From Megamonas hypermegale (GTDB lineage Bacteria; Bacillota; Negativicutes; Selenomonadales; Selenomonadaceae): a DNA stretch of 33,698 nucleotides. The stretch is from assembly GCA_002314325.1 (NCBI GenBank), contig DCFC01000011.1, forward strand, positions 27,547-61,244, read 5' to 3'. A program made the position numbers and the translations under genes. This document shows positions 26,770 to 33,698 of this stretch, in pieces; positions within the stretch are counted from its first letter, which is position 1, and each line of letters starts with the position of its first letter. A model generated the notes under the pieces. It was not told where the DNA came from, ran no database searches, and saw nothing but the letters and a program-made list of their open reading frames with translations.

Positions 26770-27351
26770 ATGCAGTTGCTGGAAGAAAGAATACAAAAAG
26801 ACGGTATCGTTAAGGAAGGAAATGTTTTAAAAGTCGACAGTTTTTTAAATCATCAAATGGATGTTAGATTATTTAAGGAAATCGGCAAAGAATTCAAACG
26901 TCTCTTTGCCAATGAAGAAATAACGAAAATATTAACCATCGAAGCATCCGGTATCGGCATTGCCTGCGTTGTCGCCGAATATTTCGATGTACCTGTTGTC
27001 TTTGCCAAAAAAAGCAAATCCAAAAATATAGCCGGTGCCGTTTATACCAGTAAAGTAACATCATTTACTCACAACAAAACATATGATGTAATCGTATCGC
27101 AGAAATTCCTGACAAAAGATGACAAAGTTTTATTAATCGATGATTTTCTAGCCAACGGAAACGCTATGAAAGGTCTCATCGAAATAGTAAAAATGGCAAA
27201 TGCCAAACTTGTCGGAGCAGGAATTGTTATCGAAAAAGGCTTCCAGGAAGGCGGGGCACAGCTTCGTGCAGCCGGTGTTCATCTAGAATCTCTAGCAATT
27301 GTCGATGATATGGATGAAATAACCGGCAAAATTACATTTAGAAAACAGTAA
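26770..27351 (+). CDS. xpt: Xanthine phosphoribosyltransferase
   Basis: The 193-residue salvage enzyme makes XMP from xanthine and PRPP. It matches the Firmicute Xpt type: [12 protein letters not shown] at the start, [17 protein letters not shown], the PRPP-binding loop [14 protein letters not shown] and [13 protein letters not shown] strong GGAGGAAAA site precedes the ATG. It is a single gene without the neighbouring purine permease often found beside it. No terminator separates it from the tRNA-Lys promoter, so some transcripts may continue into the tRNA. Confidence 0.95.
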   Translation: MQLLEERIQKDGIVKEGNVLKVDSFLNHQMDVRLFKEIGKEFKRLFANEEITKILTIEASGIGIACVVAEYFDVPVVFAKKSKSKNIAGAVYTSKVTSFTHNKTYDVIVSQKFLTKDDKVLLIDDFLANGNAMKGLIEIVKMANAKLVGAGIVIEKGFQEGGAQLRAAGVHLESLAIVDDMDEITGKITFRKQ

Positions 27352-27369
27352 AAAATTTTAAATAACCTC

Positions 27370-27398
27370 TTGCAAAAATAATAATTGAGCAGTATAAT
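27370..27398 (+). promoter_or_regulatory. Sigma-A promoter of tRNA-Lys
   Basis: TTGCAA (27370-27375) and a perfect TATAAT (27393-27398) are 17 bases apart. The tRNA begins 16 bases after the -10 box. Confidence 0.8.
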
Positions 27399-27414
27399 AG
27401 TTAATGTTCTCAAT

Positions 27415-27490
27415 GACTCACTAGCTCAATTGGTAGAGCATCTGACTCTTAATCAGCAGGTTCGGGGTTCGATTCCCCGGTGGGTCACCA
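27415..27490 (+). tRNA. tRNA-Lys (anticodon CUU)
   Basis: The 76-base cloverleaf has acceptor arms GACTCAC and GTGGGTC (one G-T pair), D arm GCTC/GAGC, an anticodon loop CTCTTAA with anticodon CTT, variable loop AGGTT, and a T arm CGGGG-TTCGATT-CCCCG. The 3' CCA is encoded. It reads AAG codons. The first anticodon-stem pair (T27-C43) is a mismatch. The gene has its own promoter and terminator. Confidence 0.97.
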
Positions 27491-27501
27491 ACTGCCAGTC
27501 C

Positions 27502-27537
27502 GCGTCGCAATTAGTGTTGCGACGCTTTTTTATTTTT
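27502..27537 (+). terminator. Terminator after tRNA-Lys
   Basis: GCGTCGCAA (27502-27510) pairs with TTGCGACGC (27517-27525), followed by TTTTTTATTTTT. Confidence 0.93.
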
Positions 27538-27562
27538 CTAACACTTTTAGTCAGACGATTTC

Positions 27563-27592
27563 TGACATCATATTTTGACATCATGATATAAT
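27563..27592 (+). promoter_or_regulatory. Probable promoter of the pyrH operon, with direct repeat
   Basis: TGATATAAT (27584-27592) is an extended -10 with a perfect TATAAT. The sequence TGACATCAT occurs twice, at 27563-27571 and 27576-27584, with a 13-base period; the first copy overlaps the -35 region. A second, weaker extended -10 (TGATAAAAT, 27707-27715) lies closer to pyrH. From the first start, the leader would be about 170 bases, in which I recognise no riboswitch. Confidence 0.45.
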
Positions 27593-27721
27593 TGCTATGA
27601 AATATATGCAAAAATCTAGATTGATTTTGTATATCACAACCTATTTAAATTTTATCTTATACCTTAACAAATAGAAAAATTATAGCTACCGTTTGTTATT
27701 GATATATGATAAAATAAGTAA

Positions 27722-28495
<774 letters not shown>

Positions 28496-28496
28496 T

Positions 28497-29054
28497 ATGG
28501 TAAAAGAAGTAATTAAAACACAAGAAGAGCGTATGAAAAAAGCACTGACCGCCGCTAAAGCGGAATTTGCTTCACTTAGAGCAGGCCGTGCAACTCCTGC
28601 ACTTTTGGATAAAGTTTCGGTGGAATATTATGGTTCTTTAGTGCCGGTAAATCAGGTAGCAAACATTTCCGTACCAGAACCGCGCATGATTGTTATCCAA
28701 CCGTGGGAAAAACCGATGCTGCGTGAAATCGAAAAAGCCATCACCAAATCCGATTTGGGCTTAAACCCGAACAGCGACGGCAGCGTTATCCGTTTAAACA
28801 TTCCGCAGCTTACGGAAGAACGCCGCAAAGACCTCGTTAAAACGCTGAACAAACGCGCTGAAGAATCTAAAGTGGCCGTACGCAATATCCGCCGCGATGC
28901 CAACGATGCAATTAAGAAACTGGAAAAAGCTAAATCCATTACGGAAGACGAAGCTAAAAAAGGTCAGGAAGATGTGCAGAAAATCGTTGACAAATATATT
29001 AAGGAAATCGATATTGCCAGAGCTGACAAAGAAAAAGAAATAATGGAAGTATAA
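28497..29054 (+). CDS. frr: Ribosome recycling factor
   Basis: The 185-residue factor splits post-termination ribosomes together with EF-G. Length and motifs are standard: [73 protein letters not shown] and a C-terminal long helix. GGAGG lies inside the end of pyrH. The ATG at 28497 is used; the in-frame TTG at 28479 overlaps pyrH and the ribosome site. Confidence 0.97.
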   Translation: MVKEVIKTQEERMKKALTAAKAEFASLRAGRATPALLDKVSVEYYGSLVPVNQVANISVPEPRMIVIQPWEKPMLREIEKAITKSDLGLNPNSDGSVIRLNIPQLTEERRKDLVKTLNKRAEESKVAVRNIRRDANDAIKKLEKAKSITEDEAKKGQEDVQKIVDKYIKEIDIARADKEKEIMEV

Positions 29055-29059
29055 TAGTT

Positions 29060-29263
29060 ATGGAATACGTAGGATTACCTGCTATTGACGTGATTGAAAG
29101 ATTAAATGCTAATAATATAAAATTTAAGATAAATTATACTGTGCCGATAAAGGGTTACTTTAAAGTCGACCCGGGCAAATTGTATATTATTAGAGCAAGA
29201 GAGCTGGAAAGCGGCATTTTAGAGCTTACTGCTGCTGCTAAGATGCGAAAGGAGGTGTCCTAG
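29060..29263 (+). CDS. Small protein of unknown function
   Basis: A 67-residue frame starts at an ATG five bases after frr, with GGAAG about ten bases upstream, and ends one base before the ferredoxin start. I do not recognise it. YVGLPAIDVIERLNANNIKF loosely recalls the start of a PASTA domain, but that is weak. It has no signal peptide, membrane segment or cysteine. Tight packing between two certain genes on the same strand supports that it is translated, and the ferredoxin ribosome site lies in its end. Confidence 0.7.
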   Translation: MEYVGLPAIDVIERLNANNIKFKINYTVPIKGYFKVDPGKLYIIRARELESGILELTAAAKMRKEVS

Positions 29264-29264
29264 A

Positions 29265-29432
29265 ATGGCTTACAAAATTACTGATGATTGTATTTCTTGC
29301 GGTGCTTGCGCTGGCACTTGTCCTGTAGGTGCAATTTCTGAAGGTGAAAACCATTATGAAATTGACCCTGATATGTGCGTTGAATGCGGTGCATGTCAAG
29401 CTGGTTGCCCTGCAGGTGCTATTGAAGCATAA
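29265..29432 (+). CDS. 2[4Fe-4S] ferredoxin
   Basis: This 55-residue clostridial-type ferredoxin has two complete cluster motifs, CISCGACAGTCPVGAI and CVECGACQAGCPAGAI (CxxCxxCxxxCP twice). It is a low-potential electron carrier of anaerobes. GGAGGTG lies about nine bases before the ATG. It closes the pyrH-frr group and is followed by a hairpin. A ferredoxin here is not part of the usual pyrH-frr-uppS order; electron supply to the MEP isoprenoid enzymes encoded by this cluster is possible but speculative. Confidence 0.96.
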   Translation: MAYKITDDCISCGACAGTCPVGAISEGENHYEIDPDMCVECGACQAGCPAGAIEA

Positions 29433-29447
29433 TTATTTTCATGCGTG

Positions 29448-29480
29448 GCCCCTCTGTTTTGATAAGAGGGGCTAATTTTA
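29448..29480 (+). terminator. Probable terminator between ferredoxin and uppS
   Basis: GCCCCTCT (29448-29455) pairs with AGAGGGGC (29465-29472) around a 9-base loop. The following TAATTTTATA is a poor T-run, so it may be leaky and allow read-through into uppS. I see no convincing promoter before uppS. Confidence 0.65.
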
Positions 29481-29518
29481 TATAGATTTTTTCAAAACAG
29501 GTAGTGGGGGTCAATGTA

Positions 29519-30250
29519 GTGTTGATGGATAAATTGGATTTGAATAAATTGCCCCGGCATGTTGGCATAATAATGGACGGAAATGGTCGTTGGGCAACCG
29601 GCAAGGGTCTTATCAGAACTTCCGGCCATAAAGCGGGAGCAACGACACTGAAAAATATCTTTAAAACATGCGTTAATTTAAAAATTCCGGTCTTAACAAT
29701 TTATGCGTTTTCTACGGAAAACTGGAAAAGACCGAAAACGGAAGTAACATTTTTAATGAGTCTGTTTTCAAGTTTTTTGGCAGCTCAAATTGATGAATTA
29801 TGTGAAAATAACGTTCGATTGAAATTTATCGGTAAAATTGATGAATTACCGGCAAAACTGGTGAAAGAATTCCGCCGGGCAGAAGAAATCACCAGAGACA
29901 ATACAGGTATTCAATTCAATGTAGCTGTAAACTACGGCGGACGCGACGAGATTATCACGGCTGTAAAAAATATAGCGCAGCAGGTGAAGAACGGCTCGCT
30001 CAGCGTAGAGCAGATTGACGATAAAATATTCGAAGATAATTTATATACACAAAATCTGCCGCCGGTGGATTTGATGATACGCACCAGCGGCGATATGCGC
30101 CTGAGCAATTTTCTGCTGTGGCAGTCGGCGTATGCGGAATTCTGGTTTACAAAGACGAACTGGCCGGATTTTACGCCGGAGGAATTTATCGAGGCGCTGA
30201 TTGATTTTCAGCATAGAGACAGACGTTTCGGCGGTCTGGATAATAAATAG
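29519..30250 (+). CDS. uppS: Isoprenyl (undecaprenyl) diphosphate synthase
   Basis: The 243-residue cis-prenyltransferase makes undecaprenyl diphosphate, the lipid carrier for wall synthesis. Motifs: GIIMDGNGRWATG with the catalytic Asp, LTIYAFSTENWKRP, NVAVNYGGRDEI and DLMIRTSGDMRLSNFLLWQS. The start is uncertain: GGGGG (29506-29510) is eight bases from the GTG at 29519 and fourteen from the ATG at 29525; the GTG is used here. It is followed 18 bases later by cdsA. Confidence 0.96.
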   Translation: MLMDKLDLNKLPRHVGIIMDGNGRWATGKGLIRTSGHKAGATTLKNIFKTCVNLKIPVLTIYAFSTENWKRPKTEVTFLMSLFSSFLAAQIDELCENNVRLKFIGKIDELPAKLVKEFRRAEEITRDNTGIQFNVAVNYGGRDEIITAVKNIAQQVKNGSLSVEQIDDKIFEDNLYTQNLPPVDLMIRTSGDMRLSNFLLWQSAYAEFWFTKTNWPDFTPEEFIEALIDFQHRDRRFGGLDNK

Positions 30251-30268
30251 ATTAAGGCGGTGTGTATT

Positions 30269-31096
30269 TTGCTGACACGAATTATCAGTGGTATTGTTGG
30301 GATTATAGCTGCCGGAATTATAATACAGACGGGCAGCTGGCTGTTCATAGCGGCAGTGCTCATTCTTGCCATGCTGGCATGGCGGGAATATGCACATGCT
30401 TTCGGTCATAAAGGTATTAATATACCGGCTCCGTTCGGCGCAGGACTGACTGTATATGCGATTTTGCAGGCTATCTTGCTGCCGCAGTATGTAATGTTTC
30501 CGTTTATGATGGTACTCATGTTCGTCTTTTTCAAGATGATATTCAATCATGCTTCGTTTGCCGTACATCAGGCTTGTATCATGCTGGCGGGAATTATCTA
30601 CATTGCGTTGCCGTTTTACCATTTGGCGGCACTGCGCAATCTGGGCGGCGACACAGCGCTCGTAACAAATTCCCTGCTCGGCGATTTCACGGCAGGCTGT
30701 GTGCTCGTATGGCTGACTTTCATCGGCACATGGGCAAGCGATACATTTGCTTATTTTGTCGGCTGCAGTATCGGTAAACACCGTCTGTGTCCTGTCATCA
30801 GCCCGAAAAAAAGCGTGGAAGGATTTATCGGCGGTATTATCGGTACAATGCTCTGCATGGCCGCTTTGGGCAGCTTCTTCGGCTTTGATTTAACTGCCAT
30901 GCTCATTATGGGCGCGCTCATCGCTGTAATCGGCACTTTGGGCGATTTGGTAGAGTCGTGCTTTAAACGGTATGTAGGCATCAAGGACTCGGGCAATTTA
31001 ATTCCGGGACACGGCGGCGTACTTGACCGCTTCGACAGTCTGCTGTTTACGGCTCCGCTCGTTTATTACGCGGCTGTATTTTTACTGGGCTTTTAA
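30269..31096 (+). CDS. cdsA: Phosphatidate cytidylyltransferase
   Basis: The 275-residue multi-spanning membrane enzyme makes CDP-diacylglycerol from phosphatidate and CTP. The signature lies near the C-terminus: SPKKSVEGFIGG, GDLVESCFKRYVGIKDSG and PGHGGVLDRFDSLL. About seven to eight hydrophobic segments are visible. The TTG at 30269 is chosen because AAGGCGG ends eight bases before it; the GTG at 30260 overlaps that site. It lies between uppS and dxr. Confidence 0.94.
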   Translation: MLTRIISGIVGIIAAGIIIQTGSWLFIAAVLILAMLAWREYAHAFGHKGINIPAPFGAGLTVYAILQAILLPQYVMFPFMMVLMFVFFKMIFNHASFAVHQACIMLAGIIYIALPFYHLAALRNLGGDTALVTNSLLGDFTAGCVLVWLTFIGTWASDTFAYFVGCSIGKHRLCPVISPKKSVEGFIGGIIGTMLCMAALGSFFGFDLTAMLIMGALIAVIGTLGDLVESCFKRYVGIKDSGNLIPGHGGVLDRFDSLLFTAPLVYYAAVFLLGF

Positions 31097-31111
31097 AGGA
31101 GAATTATTTAT

Positions 31112-32266
31112 ATGAAGAAAATAGCTGTACTTGGTTCAACCGGTTCTATCGGCACACAGACGCTCGATGTGGTTAGAAATCACAGTGATATTTTAAAAAT
31201 AGAAGTTCTGGCGGCAAACAACAATGATGAACTTTTGGAAAAACAGATAGAAGAGTTTGCGCCGAGTATTGCCGTATTGAATGATAAAAATGCGTATGAA
31301 AAACTAAAAGCGCGTTACAGCGGAAAAACGCAGCTTCTTTGCGGTGAAGAGGGTTTAATCGAAGGCGTTGTAAATGATAAAATCGACACAGTCGTTACCT
31401 CTTTAATGGGCTTCGCCGGATTACGTCCAACGATGGCGGCAATCGATGCCGGCAAGAATATCGCGCTTGCCAATAAGGAAACGCTCGTCGTTGCCGGTGA
31501 GCTCGTCATGCAGAAAGCGAAAGAAAAAAATATTGAAATCATGCCGATTGACAGCGAACACGGCGCGCTGTTCCAATGCCTCCACGGCGAGGATATGGCA
31601 AAAGTCGACAAACTGCTCGTGACGGCTTCCGGCGGTCCGTTCCGCGGTAAAACGAAAGAAGAGCTGCAAAATGTATCGGTTAAACAGTGCTTAAACCATC
31701 CTACATGGAAAATGGGCAGAAAAATAACAATTGACAGCGCTACTTTGATGAATAAGGGACTTGAAGTCATCGAGGCAAAACAGCTTTACGGCGTATCGTA
31801 TGATAATATTCAAGTCGTCGTTCATCCGCAGAGCATTGTTCATTCCATGGTGCAGTATGCAGACGGCTCGGTTATTGCCCAGCTTGCCTCCACCGATATG
31901 CGCCTGCCGATACAGTATGCGCTGACTTATCCGGAAAGAATGGAATGTGTCGCCCCGAAGCTTGATTTCTGGCAAATGCGGCCGTTGACATTTGAAAAAC
32001 CGGATACCGATACGTTCCGCGGCTTGGCACTTGCCTATGAAGCGGGCAAAATCGGCGGCTCCATGCCGTGCGTGATGAATGCGGCGAATGAAATCGCGGT
32101 AGCGGCGTTTTTGAATGAACAGATACGTTTTCTCGATATCTATGACATAATAGAAGATGAGATGCTTTCGCATATAACTCTCGTTTCGCCGAAATTGGAA
32201 GATTTATTTGAAATTGATGCGATAACGCGACAGAATGTAAAGGAGAAATTGAGTAAGAGATGTTAA
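31112..32266 (+). CDS. dxr: 1-deoxy-D-xylulose 5-phosphate reductoisomerase
   Basis: The 384-residue enzyme catalyses the first committed step of the MEP isoprenoid pathway, making MEP with NADPH. GSTGSIGTQTLDVV binds NADPH; NKETLVVAGEL, PIDSEHGALFQCL, TASGGPFRG, GRKITIDSATLMNKGLEVIEA and the flexible loop HPQSIVHSMVQY complete the active site. AAAGGAG precedes the ATG. Its last seven bases overlap rseP. Its product feeds the substrate supply of UppS encoded upstream. Confidence 0.98.
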   Translation: MKKIAVLGSTGSIGTQTLDVVRNHSDILKIEVLAANNNDELLEKQIEEFAPSIAVLNDKNAYEKLKARYSGKTQLLCGEEGLIEGVVNDKIDTVVTSLMGFAGLRPTMAAIDAGKNIALANKETLVVAGELVMQKAKEKNIEIMPIDSEHGALFQCLHGEDMAKVDKLLVTASGGPFRGKTKEELQNVSVKQCLNHPTWKMGRKITIDSATLMNKGLEVIEAKQLYGVSYDNIQVVVHPQSIVHSMVQYADGSVIAQLASTDMRLPIQYALTYPERMECVAPKLDFWQMRPLTFEKPDTDTFRGLALAYEAGKIGGSMPCVMNAANEIAVAAFLNEQIRFLDIYDIIEDEMLSHITLVSPKLEDLFEIDAITRQNVKEKLSKRC

Positions 32267-33294
32267 TAAGCACCATTGCAATTGTATTTGTGTTTGGTCT
32301 ACTAGTTTTAGTACATGAGTTCGGTCATTTCATTACAGCGAAAAAAACGGGAATGCGCGTAGATGAATTTGCCATCGGCTTCGGTCCGAAAATCTGGAGC
32401 AGGCAAAAAGGCGAAACAGTTTATTCAGTGCGTAGCATTCCGCTCGGCGGTTTCAACAGAATTGCCGGCATGGAAAAGGACATGGACGAAGACGCGGGCG
32501 ACAGAGCCTACTGGGCGCGTCCCGTATGGGCAAGAATGATTGTTATTCTGGCCGGGTCAGTTATGAACTTCATTCTGCCGTTTCTGATTTTTGCCGGAAT
32601 ATTTTTCTTTAACGGTATTCAAACGCCGATTAACGAGCCAGTACTCGGTCAGGTCATGGAAGGCCAAGCGGCAAGTCAGGCCGGACTGAAGATGGGTGAT
32701 AAAATCATAAGCATTAACGGCGAACCGGTCGATAGCTGGACGAATTTCGTGGAAAAAGTGCAGGGCGAGGACGGCAAGGTTTTAAGCGTCGAATTTATAC
32801 GCGACAATGAAACGATGACGACTTCCGTCGTGCCGAAATACGATGAACAAGCCAAACGCGCTCTAATCGGCGTAACAGAGCCGGTGCAGACGCAAAGCGT
32901 CGGTTTTATCGACTCAATTGTGCTGGCTTTTGCTACGGTAATAAACATAATCTACCAAATGTACAGCGCACTTGTCGGCATGATAACCGGCAGTGTGGCA
33001 GCTGAACTGTCCGGTCCGGTCGGCGTGGCGCAGATGACAAGTCAGGCGGCGCACCTCGGTATTGTACCATTGCTACAGTTTGCAGCTCTGTTGAGTCTGA
33101 ACCTCGGCATAATCAACCTGCTGCCGATACCAGCACTTGACGGCGGCCATTTCGTAGTCCTTCTGGTCGAAGCACTGCGCGGCAAGCCGATTGAAGCTAA
33201 ATACGTGCGCGTCGTACAAATGGCAGGAATTATACTGCTGTTATCACTGATGTTTTTCGCAACAGCACAGGATTTAGGACGATTATTCGGATAA
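32260..33294 (+). CDS. rseP: Site-2 protease RseP family (intramembrane zinc metalloprotease)
   Basis: The 344-residue membrane protease cleaves substrates such as anti-sigma factors within the membrane. Zinc ligands are in HEFGHF near the N-terminus and in NLLPIPALDGGHF near the C-terminus. A single PDZ domain (about 120-190; GQAASQAGLKMGDKIISING) lies between the membrane segments. It overlaps dxr by seven bases. In many relatives ispG and proS follow, but here the next 400 bases are repeat sequence and the following gene is outside the window. Confidence 0.96.
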   Translation: MLISTIAIVFVFGLLVLVHEFGHFITAKKTGMRVDEFAIGFGPKIWSRQKGETVYSVRSIPLGGFNRIAGMEKDMDEDAGDRAYWARPVWARMIVILAGSVMNFILPFLIFAGIFFFNGIQTPINEPVLGQVMEGQAASQAGLKMGDKIISINGEPVDSWTNFVEKVQGEDGKVLSVEFIRDNETMTTSVVPKYDEQAKRALIGVTEPVQTQSVGFIDSIVLAFATVINIIYQMYSALVGMITGSVAAELSGPVGVAQMTSQAAHLGIVPLLQFAALLSLNLGIINLLPIPALDGGHFVVLLVEALRGKPIEAKYVRVVQMAGIILLLSLMFFATAQDLGRLFG

Positions 33295-33299
33295 AGTAC

Positions 33300-33332
33300 G
33301 TTCATTTTTCTTTGATACAAAGAAAAACGAAC
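33300..33332. terminator. Hairpin after rseP, likely terminator or repeat boundary
   Basis: GTTC-A-TTTTTCTTTG (33300-33314) pairs with CAAAGAAAAA-C-GAAC (33318-33332), a 15-position stem with one mismatch and a 3-base loop. It lacks a T-run and resembles the right-end hairpin of family 2 copy A, so it may be the left boundary of the repeat rather than a true terminator. Confidence 0.55.
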
Positions 33333-33522
33333 CAAAAAGAAACATTTTTAACGTTTCGCTAACGCTGCACTAGGCAAGCCTTCGTAGCTCTCGTAAATGG
33401 AGCGACAGTACAACGGCTCGAAACATTTGGAATTTGGCTCGTGCCTTCCATTTCCAGCAGGAACTAAAATTTGAGTTGTTGACACTGCAATTTGTTAGTC
33501 ATGCTAAATTTTGTCTGCGTTG
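33333..33522. other. Gene-free segment, probably the left part of the family 2 element
   Basis: No open reading frame or RNA gene is recognisable. CAAAGAAAAACGAACC and AAAAAGAAAC (33318-33344) resemble the inverse of the sequence at the window end (TTTCTTTTTCGGCAAC then TTTTCTTT), suggesting imperfect terminal inverted repeats around one compound element. The middle is unlike anything else in the window. Confidence 0.4.
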
Positions 33523-33698
33523 GAGATTTTCACGGTAGCTTCAGCTATTAAGAAAACAGTTTTTTATTTCTGTTTTTAGTTCAAATGTTTGAGCGTAAGC
33601 GAGTTTTTGAACGTTAAAAATAAAAAACTGTTTTCTTAAAGTGAAAATCTCTTAGCAGGGCACGAATCAAAAGGTTTCTTTTTCGGCAACTTTTCTTT
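33523..33698 (+). repeat. Family 2 long-hairpin repeat, copy B (cut by window end)
   Basis: GAGATTTTCAC (33523-33533) pairs with GTGAAAATCTC (33641-33651). The inner arms 33548-33569 and 33618-33639 pair perfectly over 22 bp. The central TTCAAATGTTTGAGCG and GCGAGTTTTTGAA match copy A apart from one inserted A, and CGGTAGC..CAGCTATTAA is also shared. The inner arms of the two copies differ in sequence yet each pairs perfectly. After the stem, CACGAATCAAAAGGTTTCTT corresponds to the right end of copy A and runs off the window. Confidence 0.85.

Noticed and set aside
26611..26796. 61-residue minus-strand frame before xpt
   Set aside because: It overlaps the xpt promoter and start, has no ribosome site and no family resemblance.

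Overview
The window reads as a bacterial chromosome segment of about 45% GC. It most likely comes from the Negativicutes (a Selenomonas/Megamonas/Phascolarctobacterium-like anaerobe). This placement is inferred from gene order and protein character: zapA-U32-mutS2-PBP-tyrS, an unfused gatCAB, pyrH-frr-uppS-cdsA-dxr-rseP, a split LysO exporter and a DUF4127 protein. No marker here fixes the genus. There are no phage, IS transposase, CRISPR or plasmid genes. Most coding sequence is housekeeping.

Layout. (1) 1-3083: three repeat elements, a strong sigma-54 promoter firing leftwards out of the window, a divergent sigma-54 activator gene, and a deleted DUF362-type Tat protein gene. (2) 3092-6817, minus: an alpha-galactosidase and a CytX-like NCS1 permease, each with its own control signals. 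(3) 7128-16160, minus: zapA, a U32/RlhA-like protein, mutS2, a class A PBP and tyrS (cell division, rRNA modification, ribosome quality control/recombination, wall synthesis, Tyr charging). (4) 16161-19256, plus: a hairpin repeat, then a DUF4127 gene and a two-gene LysO exporter. (5) 19260-21479: a VOC protein and a PHP phosphatase (minus), and an AraC regulator (plus). (6) 21484-26312, minus: gatC-gatA-gatB and gdhA. (7) 26692-33294, plus: xpt, tRNA-Lys(CUU), pyrH, frr, a small unknown protein, a 55-residue ferredoxin, then uppS, cdsA, dxr and rseP. (8) 33300-33698: a second copy of the hairpin repeat, cut by the window edge.

The most unusual content is non-coding. Family 1 is a ~120-bp intergenic element with five clear copies (1-76 partial, 321-445, 6848-6964, 13018-13138, 24757-24872) and one diverged copy (about 185-305). 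Each clear complete copy has a long stem of up to 22 bp, and base changes between copies are compensated on the other arm. In four copies the hairpin loop is complementary to the 3' tail, which predicts an H-type pseudoknot. All copies point the same way whatever the strand of the nearby genes. Family 2 has two copies (16246-16446 and 33300-33698) sharing a conserved central sequence, but with long perfect stems whose sequence has been largely replaced. Both families look like structured mobile elements or structured RNAs and are the best candidates for something undescribed.
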